Notes: generated by a model from the letters alone, not told the origin. 64,000 bases of DNA from Periplaneta americana (GCF_040183065.1 NC_091123.1:7088501-7152500), one strand, 5' to 3'; positions 33,424 through 46,000 are shown, counted from the first letter of the stretch. Translations and numbers: made by a program.

Positions 33424-34528
33424 CAGTTATTCATAGATTTCAAAAAGGCGTATGACTCGGTTAAGAGAGAAGTTTTATATAATATTCTTATTGAATTTGG
33501 TATTCCCAAGAAACTAGTTCGATTAATTAAAATGTGTCTTAGTAAAACGTACAGCAGAGTCCGTATAGGCCAGTTTCTGTCTGATGCTTTTCCAATTCAC
33601 TGCGGGCTAAAGCAGGGAGATGCACTATCACCTTTACTTTTTAACTTTGCTCTAGAATATGCCATTAGGAAAGTCCAGGATAACACAGAGGGTTTGGAAT
33701 TGAACGGGTTACATAAGCTTCTTGTCTATGCGGATGACGTGAATATGTTAGGAGAAAATCCACAAACGATTAGGGAAAACGCAGAAATTCTAGTTGAAGC
33801 AAGTACCGCGATAGGGTTGGAAGTAAATCCCGAAAAGACTAAGCATATGATTATGTCTCGTGGCCAGAATATTGTACGAAATGGAAACATAAAAATTGAA
33901 GAGTTATCCTTCGAAGAGGTGGAAAAATTCAAATATCTGGGAGCAACAGTAACAAATATAAATGATACTCGGGAGGAAATTAAACGCAGAAAAAATATGG
34001 GAAATGCCTGTTATTATTCGGTTGAGAAACTTTTATCATCCAGTCTGCTGTCAAAAAGTCTGAAAGTTAGAATTTATAAAACACTTTTATTACAGGTTGT
34101 TCTTTATGGTTGTGAAACTTGGACTCTCACTTTGAGAGAGGAACATAGTTAAGGGTGTTTGAGAATAAGGTGCTTAGGAAAATATTTGGGGCTAAAAGGG
34201 ATGAAGTTACAGGAGACTGGAGAAAGTTACACAACACAGAACTGCACACATTGTATTCTTCACCTGACATAATTAGGAACATTAAATCCAGACGTTTGAG
34301 ATGGGCAGGGCATGTAGCACGTATGGGCGAATCCATAAATGCATATAGAGTGTTAGTTGGGAGGCCGGAGGGAAAAAGACCGTTAGGAAAGGTGGGATAT
34401 GATGATAGAGAATGGATTAATCTTGCTCAGGATAGGGACCAATGGCGGGCTTATGTGAGGGCAGCAATGAACCTCCGGGTTCCTTAAAAGCCAATAAGTA
34501 AGTAAGTAAGTAAGTAAATAAGTAAGTA
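33424..34528 (+). mobile_element. Non-LTR retrotransposon (AAGT tail), RT region
   Basis: The frame opens at about 33,424 with [20 protein letters not shown], followed by [20 protein letters not shown], the catalytic [13 protein letters not shown] box, and YLGATVTN to [17 protein letters not shown] stop at 34,150-34,152 with a frameshift follows; the frame from 34,155 ([18 protein letters not shown] ... RAAMNLRVP) completes the C-terminus. A 24-bp deletion-like gap has removed part of the GRPRRRWED block. The (AAGT)n tail is at 34,494-34,528. The probable TSD is the diverged CTGACATTTTA...ACCTTACC at 33,386-33,417 and 34,530-34,560. It is inserted in the hAT at 33,206 and is not functional as it stands. 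Confidence 0.9.
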
Positions 34529-35080
34529 ACTGACATTTTAGGCAATTTATTTACCTTACCCGTCTATCGCTTTCCCACGTTACTCTCAGCAACAAAAGTG
34601 GAATTTAAAGCACTATGAACGTGGTGTTTCTCGCCAATTTTTCCGTGCACATCTGGCGCTATGCCTGTAACCCAGCCAGGGATCACCCGAATTCATAACA
34701 GAACCAAAGTACCGAACCTTTTCATGTATTTATGACTTTCTTAATAGTTTTGCCGACACTTAGTCTGCACATTTAAATGGTCACGTGCTGTACGTCGTAC
34801 ACCAATAATAATAGAACATGCAAAATTGCATCTTTACGTGTTGAAAATCGGGCATGTTTCTGCATTATTTTTTTTTATTTCTGTTTTTTTTTTTCAAAAA
34901 AACGATATAAGAAATTTTCTTCTATTAACATTAACTTAACTAGTTAATAGGCTACTAACTATAAAAATTAATTGAATTAAATTAATTTTAATTGATTATT
35001 TCTACAATAAAATTTAAGTATACTGGTATTAAAATATGCTACATAAATGATAAATTTGCTTTCAAAAGGAACAAGAGTAA

Positions 35081-35467
35081 AGGCCCATTCACAATGAAAA
35101 TTAAACATAACCGTAACATAAACACAGAAGTTTGCGCCCAGGCTACCAAATGGGATCATTCACAATGATTCACATAAGCATTGACATAAACATTACCGTA
35201 AGACGTTAACATGGAAGTTTGCAAACTCCAAACTTTCATGCTTATGCTTACGTGATTTGCAAACAGAACACAATCGTGGAGCGCTGAAGTATACGACAGA
35301 ATATGAGGAAATGGCGTCGTTGTTACGTTTCCATGGTTACCAAGTATGTTTGCGGTTATGTTTATGTTCCCATCGTGAATGATGGTATGACTTCTTGATT
35401 TTACCGTAACGTGTATATTCTTAAGTTAACGCTTACGTTATGTTTAATTTTCATTGTGAATGAGCCT
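35081..35467. mobile_element. Harbinger-like MITE nested in hAT
   Basis: The terminal inverted repeats AGGC(C/T)CATTCACAATGA extend to about 30 bp. Flanks are TAA (35,078-35,080) and TTA (35,468-35,470), fitting a 3-bp TWA target. The AGGC...TTCACAATRAA ends resemble those of the element at 3,942, so both are probably one superfamily. No ORF. Confidence 0.8.
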
Positions 35468-35547
35468 TTAAGGTGGTCCACGGAACTGTTCTGACTTAAA
35501 AGAATGGTCCCCAGTTCAGAAAAGTTTGAGAAACGCTGGTATACGCC

Positions 35548-35738
35548 ATAATATCAGTCTAGAATATACAGTCACGAAGTTTGAGTTGTGAGGGTGCTAG
35601 GAACAATAGACTGTGGCTGTACTATTTCGCATTGTCTGTGATGAGGCGATATTAGCGATCCTAGTGGCTAACAACTATCTATGGATGCATATTTACTACG
35701 TACTGAGCTTCGTGACTGTATTAGATTGTGATAATATG
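35548..35738 (+). mobile_element. MITE family M, copy 2
   Basis: Same family as 10,224 and 56,070, with ATACAGTCACGAAG arms and internal ATCTATGGATGCATAT. It starts almost directly after the TSD of the hAT element, so the hAT inserted next to, or at the edge of, this MITE. Confidence 0.75.
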
Positions 35739-35989
35739 GTAAATCAAGATTAGACAAGGATCATAATATGCGATAGACACCATAAGGAAATAGAATGTAA
35801 TAAACTAACAAAAAATCAGCCCTCATTTCATTTTATTGCTAACCGATAAGATAACAGATTATATTTACTCAAAAGGAACATCTGTCCACAAAGATAAAAT
35901 CCGAATACAAGTTTTCGTATAATTGCTGCTCATTTCTACCATACATAGCTCAGTTTAAACAGATAAATATTATTATTCATTATTCTTTG

Positions 35990-36252
35990 ATTATTTAGTA
36001 GGTTATTTAACGACGCAATATCAACTACTAGGCTATTTAGCATCGATGTAATTGGTGAGAGCGACATGATATTTAGCGAGATGAGGCCGAGGATTCACCA
36101 TATGATTACCTGACATTCGACTTACAGTTGGGAAAACCTCGGCAAAAAAACAAGCTTATAATCAGCCCAAGTGGGAATCAAACTCACTACCAAGCGTAGC
36201 TCCGGATCAGTAGACAAATGCTCCCAACCCCTGAGCTACGCCGAAGGCTAAT
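35990..36252 (-). mobile_element. tRNA-derived SINE, group D copy 1
   Basis: On the minus strand GGCGTAGCTCAGGGGTTGGG (A box) and a weakened B box GAGTTTGATTCCC begin the copy. It continues through a central TTTTTTTGCCGAGGTTTTCCC domain and ends GCTAAATAGCC...TTGCGTCGTTAAATAA. Its body and 3' end resemble group A although the tRNA head differs. Confidence 0.85.
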
Positions 36253-36436
36253 AATCGTAAGAACCTCTCTGCTTCAAAATATACGTATTGAAATTAACTA
36301 TACCGGGTGTAGCACTTAAAACCACCACCTTAAACATTCCTCATAATTACTATTACTGATACCGAATCCTGCTTTTCATAACATCACATTCACAACATAT
36401 ACAACTCATTGGAACATTTAAATAGCATTTACTTAC

Positions 36437-36970
36437 AACTTACAAATGACTTTTAAGGAACCCGCAAGTTCATTGCCGCTCTCACATAAGCCCGCCATCG
36501 GTCCCTATTCTGAGCAAGATTAATCCAGTCTCTATCATCATATCCCACCTCCCTCAAATCCATTTTAATATTATCGTCCCATCAACGTCTCGGCCTCCTC
36601 AAAGGTCGTTTTCCCTCGGCCTCCCAACTAACACTCTATATGCATTTCTGGATTAGCCTATACGTGCTACATGCCCTGCCCATCTCAAACGTCTGGATTG
36701 TTCCTAATAATGTCAGGTGAAGAATACAATGCGTGCAGTTCTGCGTTGTGTAACTTTCTCCATTCTCCTGTAACTTCATCCCTCTTAGCCCCAAATATTT
36801 TCCTAAGCACCTTTTTCTCAAACAACCTTAACATGTGTTCCTCTCTCAAAGTGAGAGTCCAAGTTTCACAACCATACAGAACAACCGGTAATATAACTGT
36901 TTTATAAATTCTAACTTCAAGATTTTTTGACAGCAGACTAGATGACAAAAGCTTCTCAACCGAATAATAA
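36437..36970 (-). mobile_element. LINE (AAGT family) host copy, 3' part
   Basis: Encodes the C-terminal RT region in broken frames ([43 protein letters not shown] block disrupted). A degenerate TTAC tail is at its low-coordinate end. At 36,970 it is interrupted by a second copy of the same family and resumes at about 37,405. Confidence 0.85.
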
Positions 36971-37404
36971 CTTACTTACTTACTGGCTTTTAAGGAACTC
37001 GGAGATTCATTGCCACCCTCACACAAACCCGCCATTGGTCCCTTTCCTGAGCAAGATTAATCCATTCTCTATCATCATATCGCACCTCCCTCAAATCCAT
37101 TTTAAAATTATCTTCTCATCTACGTCTCGGCCTCCCTAAAGGTCTTTTTTCCTCTGGCCTCCCAACTAACACTCTAAATGCATTTCTGAATTATTCCTTT
37201 GCTGTGGTCGTGCTAGAGAATCAGTCCCATTCCGAGGCTTATTTGAAGGATTCGTAACAAGCTTTTTTTTACGGTGATGGGTTGTTAACCCTTCGCCCAA
37301 CCCCCAAGCTGGAGGACCACCCCTCATCGGCTGTCCGCGACTGCTTATTCAATATATTCGCAGCTACGCTCCATATCTGGAGGCCGTCTCCTCGATCCGC
37401 AATA
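36971..37404 (-). mobile_element. Internally deleted LINE inserted into another copy
   Basis: A short TTAC tail (36,967-36,980) is followed by about 200 bp of LINE 3' end. The sequence then jumps to the 5' region (about 37,190-37,400), with GCTTGTTACGAATCC and GTTAACAACCCATCACCG on the minus strand. The structure parallels 13,759-14,105 but with a different deletion junction. The surrounding copy is split at AATAA, repeated on both sides as a short target duplication. Confidence 0.75.
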
Positions 37405-37650
37405 ACAGGTATTTCCCATATTTATTGTGCGTTTAATTTCCTCATGAGTGTAATTTATATTTGTTAGTGTTGCTTTAAGATATTTTAATTTTTCCACTCT
37501 TCGAAGGATAAATCTCCAATTTTTATATTTTCATTTCGTACTAGGCTTATGTTCTGATCACGAGGCATAATCATATACTTTGTCTTTTCAGAATTTACTT
37601 CCAAACCTATCGCTTTACTTGCTTCAAGTAAAATTCCCGTATTTTCCCTA
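37405..37650 (-). mobile_element. LINE (AAGT family) host copy, continuation
   Basis: Resumes at the point where the 36,437 copy broke: on the plus strand TAACAGGTATTTCCCATATT, compare 20,420. It continues through the region encoding the upstream RT thumb, with many substitutions. It ends at an ATTT tract near 37,650. Confidence 0.8.
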
Positions 37651-37651
37651 A

Positions 37652-38335
37652 TTTATTTATTTATTTATTTATTTATTATTTTGCTAATAATTGTAACATA
37701 AAATATAATATATACAGAAAAACTTTAGCTCGCCCCTGAAAGAGTAGAACTCGTGCTCAGGGGCGGATTCCTGAATTGTAATTAATAATTATACAATACA
37801 ATTTGTCTTATGTCTACTATGCAATTATAGTATATAAATTTAAATTTACGATGTTTCAATTTTTATAAAATCCATACATAACTTTTAAAATTTAATACTA
37901 GAAGTATTAGAATTGACAAGATTAGGATATTTAAATATAAGTTTGTTATATATTCTTGGGCCTAAATTACTACTATGATTAAATACTGTAATAGTATTGC
38001 ATTTTGGTTCAAACAATCTTAAAGAATTCATATCTTGTTTCATAACTATGAGAATACAATTAAAAATTATTTCGATTTTTATGTATGAATTTTATTACTA
38101 CAATATAATAAATTTGTCTTACGTTAAGTACTTTAAAGTCTAGAAACAAATTTTGAGATGGAAAATCAATAGGTTTATGAAGACATATTTTAATTATTTT
38201 CTTCTGTAATAAATAAAGTGGATTAAAATTGGATTTAAATGAGCTACCCCATCCTATAATTCCATACATAATTACCGATTGAAATAAAGTTAAATATATT
38301 GTACGTAATAAACTTAAAAACAAGAAGATTAATTA
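37652..38335 (-). mobile_element. CR1/jockey-like LINE, 5'-truncated
   Basis: The minus-strand frame 38,323-38,060 reads LLRTIYLTLFQSVIMYGIIG, then WGSS ... LLQKKIIKICLHKP and a VLNVRQIYYI segment. This is the RT C-terminal connector pattern of jockey/CR1-type elements. The 3' untranslated part carries GCTCAGGGGCGGATTCC and finishes in an ATAAAT-rich tail near 37,655. The catalytic domain is absent. Confidence 0.7.
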
Positions 38336-38339
38336 ATTA

Positions 38340-38870
38340 ATTCAAGGGCATAACTTTGACAAAGCGCAACACCACTGTTGAAAGCAAGAGTCGTATCCAC
38401 AACAACGGTCTTGACGCAGCGTCAAACCTGCGCTCCTACTGCCGCGTACACTCGTGTATCCCAATGAATGAACGACATGTTCTGGTGTTTCCGTCACATG
38501 TGGGCTGAAAGCTTTCAAGTGCCGTGTACGAGAGCGTCTGGCACATCCCCTGTGTGACAAAAACCCCGAGAGCCAGGTGTTCATGTGAAGGGGAACACAA
38601 CAGCTGATCTCAAAGCCCACCATATGCTCGTTCAGGCTCGTGTTGGCTGAATGGGATTACACACTACCGATGCGGGCCTTTCCGCTCGGCGACATAGGCG
38701 ACGGCGTACGCAGAAAATTCATAAGCCTCGAAATTTAACATAAACCATGTCCGATAATCAGTTTAGCAAGCTAGAAACTATTCCAAACCATCCGGACGCT
38801 TTAGGAAGGAGAGCGAAACACGATCTCCTACTGGGCGTCTAAAAATAGTTTCCACATTCGTGAGTGCGGC
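38340..38870. other. GC-richer segment upstream of the zinc-finger gene
   Basis: Composition rises in G+C and CpG (GCTCGGCGACATAGGCGACG at about 38,695). The minus-strand frame 38,623-38,342 (93 codons, Cys-rich) has no motif I recognise. It could be promoter-proximal sequence or an old retroelement tail. Confidence 0.35.
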
Positions 38871-39108
38871 AGGATTATCGAAGTAACAGGGGTAAAAGTT
38901 CTCGTCTTCCGCCCGTTGCAAAGGAGTTGTTTAATCGTGATGTGTGTTGTGATGGAGTTTTATCGCCTGTAATCTCATTTGTTTCTTCTGTTTGTGATCG
39001 ATTTTGAGAGAGAGGGAGTGACGCGTGCCGACTTGGTTGCTTAGTAACCAGAAGCAAAGCGTGGGGTATCTTCTCATCTCGCCTGGCTTCTACTGCGTTC
39101 AAAATGGT
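38871..39108 (+). promoter_or_regulatory. Probable promoter and 5' non-coding exon of the zinc-finger gene
   Basis: A CpG-containing region ends at 39,108 in ATG|GTAAGT, a strong 5' splice site whose ATG cannot serve: spliced to the next exon at 39,209 it meets a stop after eight codons. The exon is therefore probably 5' UTR, with translation starting in exon 2. The transcription start is not determined. Confidence 0.45.
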
Positions 39109-39218
39109 AAGTTTATTTTCAACTCACTTTAACGTTGTTTTGTGTGTAATTAATTATATTATCTGCTAGAAAAATTAAAATTTTCAGATTCTATTTGTGC
39201 TCTTGTAGGTATTGAATT

Positions 39219-39330
39219 ATGGCTATCGGTAATAACAGGGATGATTCGGAAAATATTCCAAACAAGATGAAATACCAATGCGAAAACGATGAAGAAAATA
39301 GTATCAGAGCGGAAAATGTGAAGAGAAAAG
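39219..39330 (+). CDS. Zinc-finger gene, coding exon 1
   Basis: An acceptor TTGTAG at 39,203-39,208 precedes 10 bases of leader and ATG 39,219. It encodes 37 residues, hydrophilic and Asn/Glu-rich, ending phase 1 at AAAAG|GTAAGA. The ATG used is the first that gives a frame continuing into the next exon. Confidence 0.82.
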
Positions 39331-39447
39331 GTAAGAAGATATTGTGAACCAATCACAATGCAATTTGTTTACGTAATAGAAGCCACTCCCCATCACATAC
39401 CGCTTAATATAAACACTCATGGCATATGCAAGATAAACTTATAACAC

Positions 39448-39525
<78 letters not shown>

Positions 39526-39963
39526 ATAACAACGAAAATTTGACATATAACTATTACTTCTAACGAGAATTTAAAAACAAATTACTAACTTACATATTCG
39601 TGTATTTCCTTATTCATATCTAAAATACATTAAATATTTATTGTAAGCTAATGCCATATTACAAATAATTGATAAATGTCCAGATGTACAAATATATAAA
39701 CATACAATTTTTTAAATAATTTTTGTAACTGTTAGCTGTCACAGAAACTTTTTACGTAACACAACAACAGATACTACCGGCAACTGCTCACCTTTAAAAC
39801 TTCCAACACTTAAAGCTACCGATAAATAAGTTTGTATAACTATTGATCTAAAAGAGAAGCATTTTTACAGTGAGGAACAATTTTATTCCATTTAATTTAG
39901 CCTATTGTATATCTTAGACCTTACATCAACATTGTACCTTTGAGACGTGGAAAAGTAAAATTT

Positions 39964-40000
<37 letters not shown>

Positions 40001-43000
40001 TAATAATAGTAATAATAATAATATATAAATAAATGCAAGCATTCTATCAACATATTTTATTAAAAAATAAGACAGTATTTTTGAAAATGATATTCGTATG
40101 TGCAGTTCATATAAAATATTCCATCGGTAATATTACATGTACCTATGTATATCGCATGCACATTATAGAACTGATTCCATACATTTTAAAACAGAAGAAA
40201 GTCATGAAAATTGCAGCTAAGGTCAAAAACCTCTAGTCTAAAAATAAAGCCATAGATTTCGATTTGCATTACCTACTGAAAAAGACAAAACCTTTATTCA
40301 TTTGTTTCATTTCGTTTCCTAGGCAACATGATGTAGCAAATCAAAATTTCTACAAGTTAATTTTGTGAATGTTCTTGCGTTTTCTTAAGTAAATTTATGA
40401 CTGTAAATAGTGGTTTTGTATCAGCAAATACAAACATTTATTTTCAGCGTTATTGTGAATGCAATTGACAATTTACCAAATGACCGTGTATTTTATATTA
40501 CCTTGGTTGCTATTACATTTTCTTTCTAATATAATCCTGTTTTAGTAGTAGGGAGAGAAATGGCCGACAAATTTTTCATGAAGCTCTTCACCAGGACAGG
40601 GTTCCTTTATCGTGCCGTAAATCTACGACACGGAACTACAGCTTTACTTCCTTCTCGAAGGAAACCGTGCTACGGATTTTAACTTATAGTACGTAATATA
40701 TGAAAAATTTTAAAATTTTAAAATTGAAGCTTTTAAGAAAGAAATTTGTAAAATTATCCATGATATATAATATTAACAAATGTATTTTTTACCTTTTATT
40801 TCTGTCGACTATATTCATGTATTTATTGAATATCACTGGCTTCTGTCGGATTGTCATTTTATATTCAATGTGTATTTTTCTCTCTTTTTCTCTTTTTTCT
40901 TTATTCTTGCTCTTGTGTTGTATTTATTGGTTTGAATTAAGTTACTTACTGTATTTAGTAAACCGTCCTTCTAAATTTTATTTTATATAATTGGCTAAGA
41001 CCATACCGTACACGAGCCTGGCTCTTACGGTAGTGGCTAGAAACATTTTTGTTTTATAAATTTAATTTGTACTCACTAGCTAGCTAGTTAAATAAATAAA
41101 TAAAAATAAATAAAATAAATTCATCCCCGTATAACACTCGTGTTCAGGGTTCAATATTCAGAATAGGTAGAAAGAAAGGAGACAAAAATAAATAACCAAT
41201 TTAAGTAATTAATTTAAACAAGATTGTATAAATTAAAAACAATATACGATAAAATAATTAATTACAATAATTGAAAGAATTTAGAAGTAAATAAAATTAA
41301 TATTTATCAATTAATTATCTACCGCTATGTTCATTTTTTCTTAATAATTTATTTAATTTTAAGTTTAAATTTCATCGTAACTATATTTTCTGAATTATGG
41401 TACTAAGAAATGAAATTGAAGGGTTCAGAGCCATAGTGGGCCAAGCGCCATTCATTAAAAACGGAAAGCAAGGTTAAAGTTAAGTGAATACCATAGTTTA
41501 ATGAAAATTGACATATCATTTAGTTTTAATGTGTATACTTTATCTTACTTGCTATATGTTTCTATTGAATTATGGTAATAACTTCTTTTTAACTCTTGTT
41601 TTCTACGGTTTTAGTAATTGGCGCTTGGCCCACTATGGTTCTGAACCCTTCAATTATTAAATAGTTTTATGCTCGACCATGCCGAAATGTAGTATTATAC
41701 GCCTGGTAGTAGCCCTTTAATGCACCTCATTAAAGTACACCTATTCATTATAGTTCAGTTGTTCAGCCAATGAGAAATCACCATTGTACCATTATGAAAC
41801 CTCAAGTATCGATTATTCTCGGATATGCAATCGAAGGACAATTAGCGAAAAGTCACGGAGGCTGGAAATCCAATACTGTCGCAGAAGGTTATGTTCTGTT
41901 ACTATAATAATTAACGTTAACTGTAAATAATATTCAAATAAATTCAATTTGTCATCTCGTTTTTCAATTCTAAATCAATTTCCAGGTTATATCAAGACTA
42001 ATGTTCATGTTATTCTCTAGATTATATCAAGGTCAATGACATTCGTGCCTCGGAAAAAAAATTAATACTTTCGCGTCTGCGCACATCTCACAATTCAGGT
42101 CAGTTCCGCTCCTCACTTACATAACCATAACATGAATACTTATGAATAATTTCAAGTTAGAAATATGGTCGAGCATAAAAAGTCGTATGAAACTTGCCTA
42201 TAATGGTAATTAAGACGCTCGTATGAAAATTATGAAACTCGCTTGCGCTCGTTTCATAAACAAACATACTCGCGTCTTAATTACTACCATTATAGGCTCG
42301 TTGCATAATGTACTATTAACCTACAGTTCAAGTCATGTTTCATACCAGGAGCCGTTAAACTTTTGGACTCTGTGAAATGAAATAATATATCATAATTTTC
42401 TAACCAAAAAAAGTGATACCGGTAGTTTGAAAACGGTGCCTAATAACAAACTTTTTTTTTTTTTCAGAGCGGTTTCAGTGTCCAAGATGTGAGAAGCATT
42501 TTGGGCATCAACAAATCCTTCAGCTCCATCTACGGGTTCACGAGTCAAATTGTGACTCTCCAGTCAAAGCTAGTCATGAAGAGAAGCAAGAAGCGAAGAT
42601 AGAAACGGTGGCTGACAGGGAGATGAGCAAGAAGTCAACCTGCAGCCAGACCAACAATGAGCGAACAAACTCTAGTCCCCCAAGTAAGACAAATTAAGCA
42701 ACGCCGGCTCAGTGTAGGGGTTTGCTGACACGTAACTCGTGCCCCGAAGTTGCACTCGGGCATGGGTTCAAATCCCGCTTCAGTTGATTACCTGGTTGGG
42801 TTTTTCCGAAGTTTTCATCAACAGTAAGGCGAATGTCAGGTAACACTGTTTATCTCGTTAAATATCACCTCGCTATCATCAATTTAATCAGCGCTAGATT
42901 AACACTACAGTTGATATAGAGTCGTTAAAAATAACTAATTGAATAAAGAGTGGCTTAAACAGAAGAAATCTTGTATTGCTGATTAAATTTAGAGCATACA

Positions 43001-46000
43001 CTATTTCAGAAGATGAAACTATTTCGTCTTCTGTCAAAAAGAAAAGGAGATAAAAGAATTAATTCTACTCTTTGGGGTCGGTACAGGATTGGTTTACATT
43101 TATTGTATTATTTTAATTAGCCTAATCGAGATTAAATTGTTACTTTTACCAACAGAATTGAAATTAGTTCTTTTTGGGTAGCAATTCCTTTAACATCGAC
43201 GTAACATTATAGTGGAATCAAAACAACAACCGGCTTGTGACATTTGCAGGCGTAATGGGTTTCCATGGCAACATCCCTTCCATCCAAGTTGGTATCTCTC
43301 CCTCTTTTCTTCACCTACAATACATATAAACAAATGACGTGATGTGGGAACGGTAATGTCCTATTGGCCACAAAGAGAGGGAAATGGATGTTGTCATGGA
43401 AACCCTTGACGCTTTCAAATGTCACATATTAGTTGATGTATTAATCACTAAAAATTCTGCTATACAGCGAGATGTGGCAACTGCTCCGCAACCCAGCTGA
43501 CGATTGAAATTCTCACTCGTTTTTTGTGCGCGCGTATCTACCGTAGAAATTCCACAAAAGAAATCGTTAAGCTGTGTATTGCGAATTGTGGTGGCAACTG
43601 GCATGCAACCTAATACCAGCTGATCTTGTACATAATTATGTTTTGCTCATAATTTCATTGTAAAAAGGAGCTCACTTTCATTACTTATTTCTGTCGGGAT
43701 TAAATTTATGTTTCATAGTTTAAAGGCCATTTTCAGAATCATAATGCAAAATTTATAGAACCGCCACTGAATATACCAAGTGTCCCTGAAACGCCGTCCA
43801 CATAATTCAAATAGGTAACACAAATCACGCCATCAGGGATGGGTACACATGCTGGTTTAACTTTTTAATAATTAAAAGAAACTAAACCTTGATTGAACAT
43901 AACTTTCATCACCTCCGATACTCCTTTAAAATGCATCCAACATAACACGTAAGCCATGCGACTAAACTACAGTATAACTAGAAGGAATGAACGACATTTT
44001 AGGAACACGGTGTGGATACAGTATATAATCAATTTAAGGGGAGAGTATGGTATTTTTTGGTGAAAAATAAGTAAATTAAAAAAAAATTCTTTCTTTAAAA
44101 TACTCTGTGATATGTGTGGAATGCATAGCATAACATTTTGTGGGTATTTGAGCCCTTATCAGACGTTGAGTCGCCATTTTTAAACTTCCTGCGTTATGGA
44201 TTTTTAAATCACTCGCCCACTCTTATTGTTGTTTCCGGTAAATTAAATTTTCAATTTTTTTTTATTTAAAATACTCTTTGATATGTGTGGAATGCATAGC
44301 ATAACATTTTGTGGGTATTTGTGCCCTTATCGGATGTTGAGACGTCATTTTTAAACTTCCTGCGCTATGGATTTTTAAATCACACGCCCACTTCTATCGG
44401 TTTCCAGTAACTTCATTTTTTTTTTTTTTTTGCTACATTGCCAGCCAAAAATGGATATAATTTCTGAACTATTAAAGATACATGCATGAGATTTATAACA
44501 CACATTCTTTAGACTATTAGGAAACGTTTCTCTGTAACAGAATTTTGTTAATTGATTTCATTTTTAAAATACGTCCGTTTGTTTGCAAGAAAGGAAATCA
44601 GAAAATTGTTATTAAATTTTAATTGTTTATTTTACAAACGTAGGGACTAATATCAAAATTCTGTTACAGACAGTTTGTAGAACATAATTTTGCAAATACA
44701 TTGTAAAAAAAGTTTGAATCTATCTTTAAAAACTGTTTAGATATATCGGTTTTAGTACAATCCTGCATTGGGTATATTTTTTTTTTCAAATTCAGGCCCC
44801 CAAATAATTTTCAAAATATTTTTATTTGGTTGAGTTCCTACAGCTATGAGCTCTCTACATACAAAAAATTAATACTTTACACCAAATAGGAAAAAAGTTT
44901 AAAAAAATACCATCCTCTCCCCTTAAAGTGTAATGACCTTTTTTTCATAATTGTTGCGACTTAAGTACTATCTGTTTTATTTGCCGGTATTGTTTTAGAC
45001 CTTGTGGAAGAAATTTCTGTACAGAACTCTTTGAAATTCGATATCTAAATTCATTGCAGACAAGAAGTTCATCGGCCTGACCAAGATTCGCCTTGAGGAC
45101 TGCATGCGCTGTGATGCCTGTTCCTGCATTTACCTGGATGAAAACGACTACAAGAAACACATGAAAAACTTCCATCGACAGGACTCTCCTAAGAAACATA
45201 GGCAAGTATGGGTGGCTGGAAAAGAGACAGTTTTCCTGGAAAGCATACCATGAAGACAAAACTACAGAACTTCAGCTTCAATAATGAGAATCCATTAGAC
45301 TATTATTATTATTATTACTAGGGCTAGGATTTTGATGAAATTGCATCTTTTTTTTCTAGTAAGCCAGAAACATATCTGCTTTAGTATTTATTTGTTATGT
45401 GACAAACGAAGTGTTTTAAGACATATTTGTTACGGCATTTTTTGCATTTTTTTTTGCCTGTTTCAACTCATAAGAGCATCTTTTGTTTTATTCGGTCATT
45501 TTTTAGACATTTTCACTTGGTCTTAAAGAATTTTACTGCTGAAAGCTGTAGCTAACACCTTAAAACCGCTTAATGGTTTTGGTTAAGAGAACCTCATAAC
45601 GAAAATATCGAGATTCAAAGGGCTAAAATAAAAGTTAATCATTAATTACCGGTAATTTTAATTTAATTTCTTCCTATAACCACTACAGGTTGCCATCGAC
45701 AAAGAATACCATGATACAATAGAGTAAAAGCCTTGAGGCTTAGTGATAAATTGTTGTTAGAGTGAAAAATAAACAATTTGAATTATATTGAAACACATGA
45801 TGTTAAACGAAGTAACGTCAAGGAGATGCGAATTAGTCATGGTCCATATGTATGATGCCTGAAAATAGCTATTGAGCCTTTGAGTGCTGCAATTGTTAGA
45901 TCTCTTAAAATAATTTCATGCAGGCCAAAAGATTTACAGAAGTCGACTAGGAACCGGGGTATGGTCCCACGGGCTCCTATCATTAGTCCCGTAATGACGA

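Larger units (their letters stand above)
33206..35538. mobile_element. hAT element carrying nested LINE and MITE
   Basis: CAGCGTTTCTCAAACT at 33,206-33,221 is mirrored exactly at 35,523-35,538. A perfect 8-bp TSD, GTATACGC, is at 33,198-33,205 and 35,539-35,546. The CAGNGTTTCTCAAACT end is typical of hAT elements. Most of the 2.3 kb is later insertions: the LINE at 33,424-34,528 and the Harbinger-like MITE at 35,081-35,467. No transposase of its own is visible. Confidence 0.93.

Noticed and set aside
39106-39108. ATG at the end of the first exon as the start codon of the zinc-finger gene
   Set aside because: Joined to either plausible acceptor (39,187 or 39,208) it reaches a stop within about eight codons.
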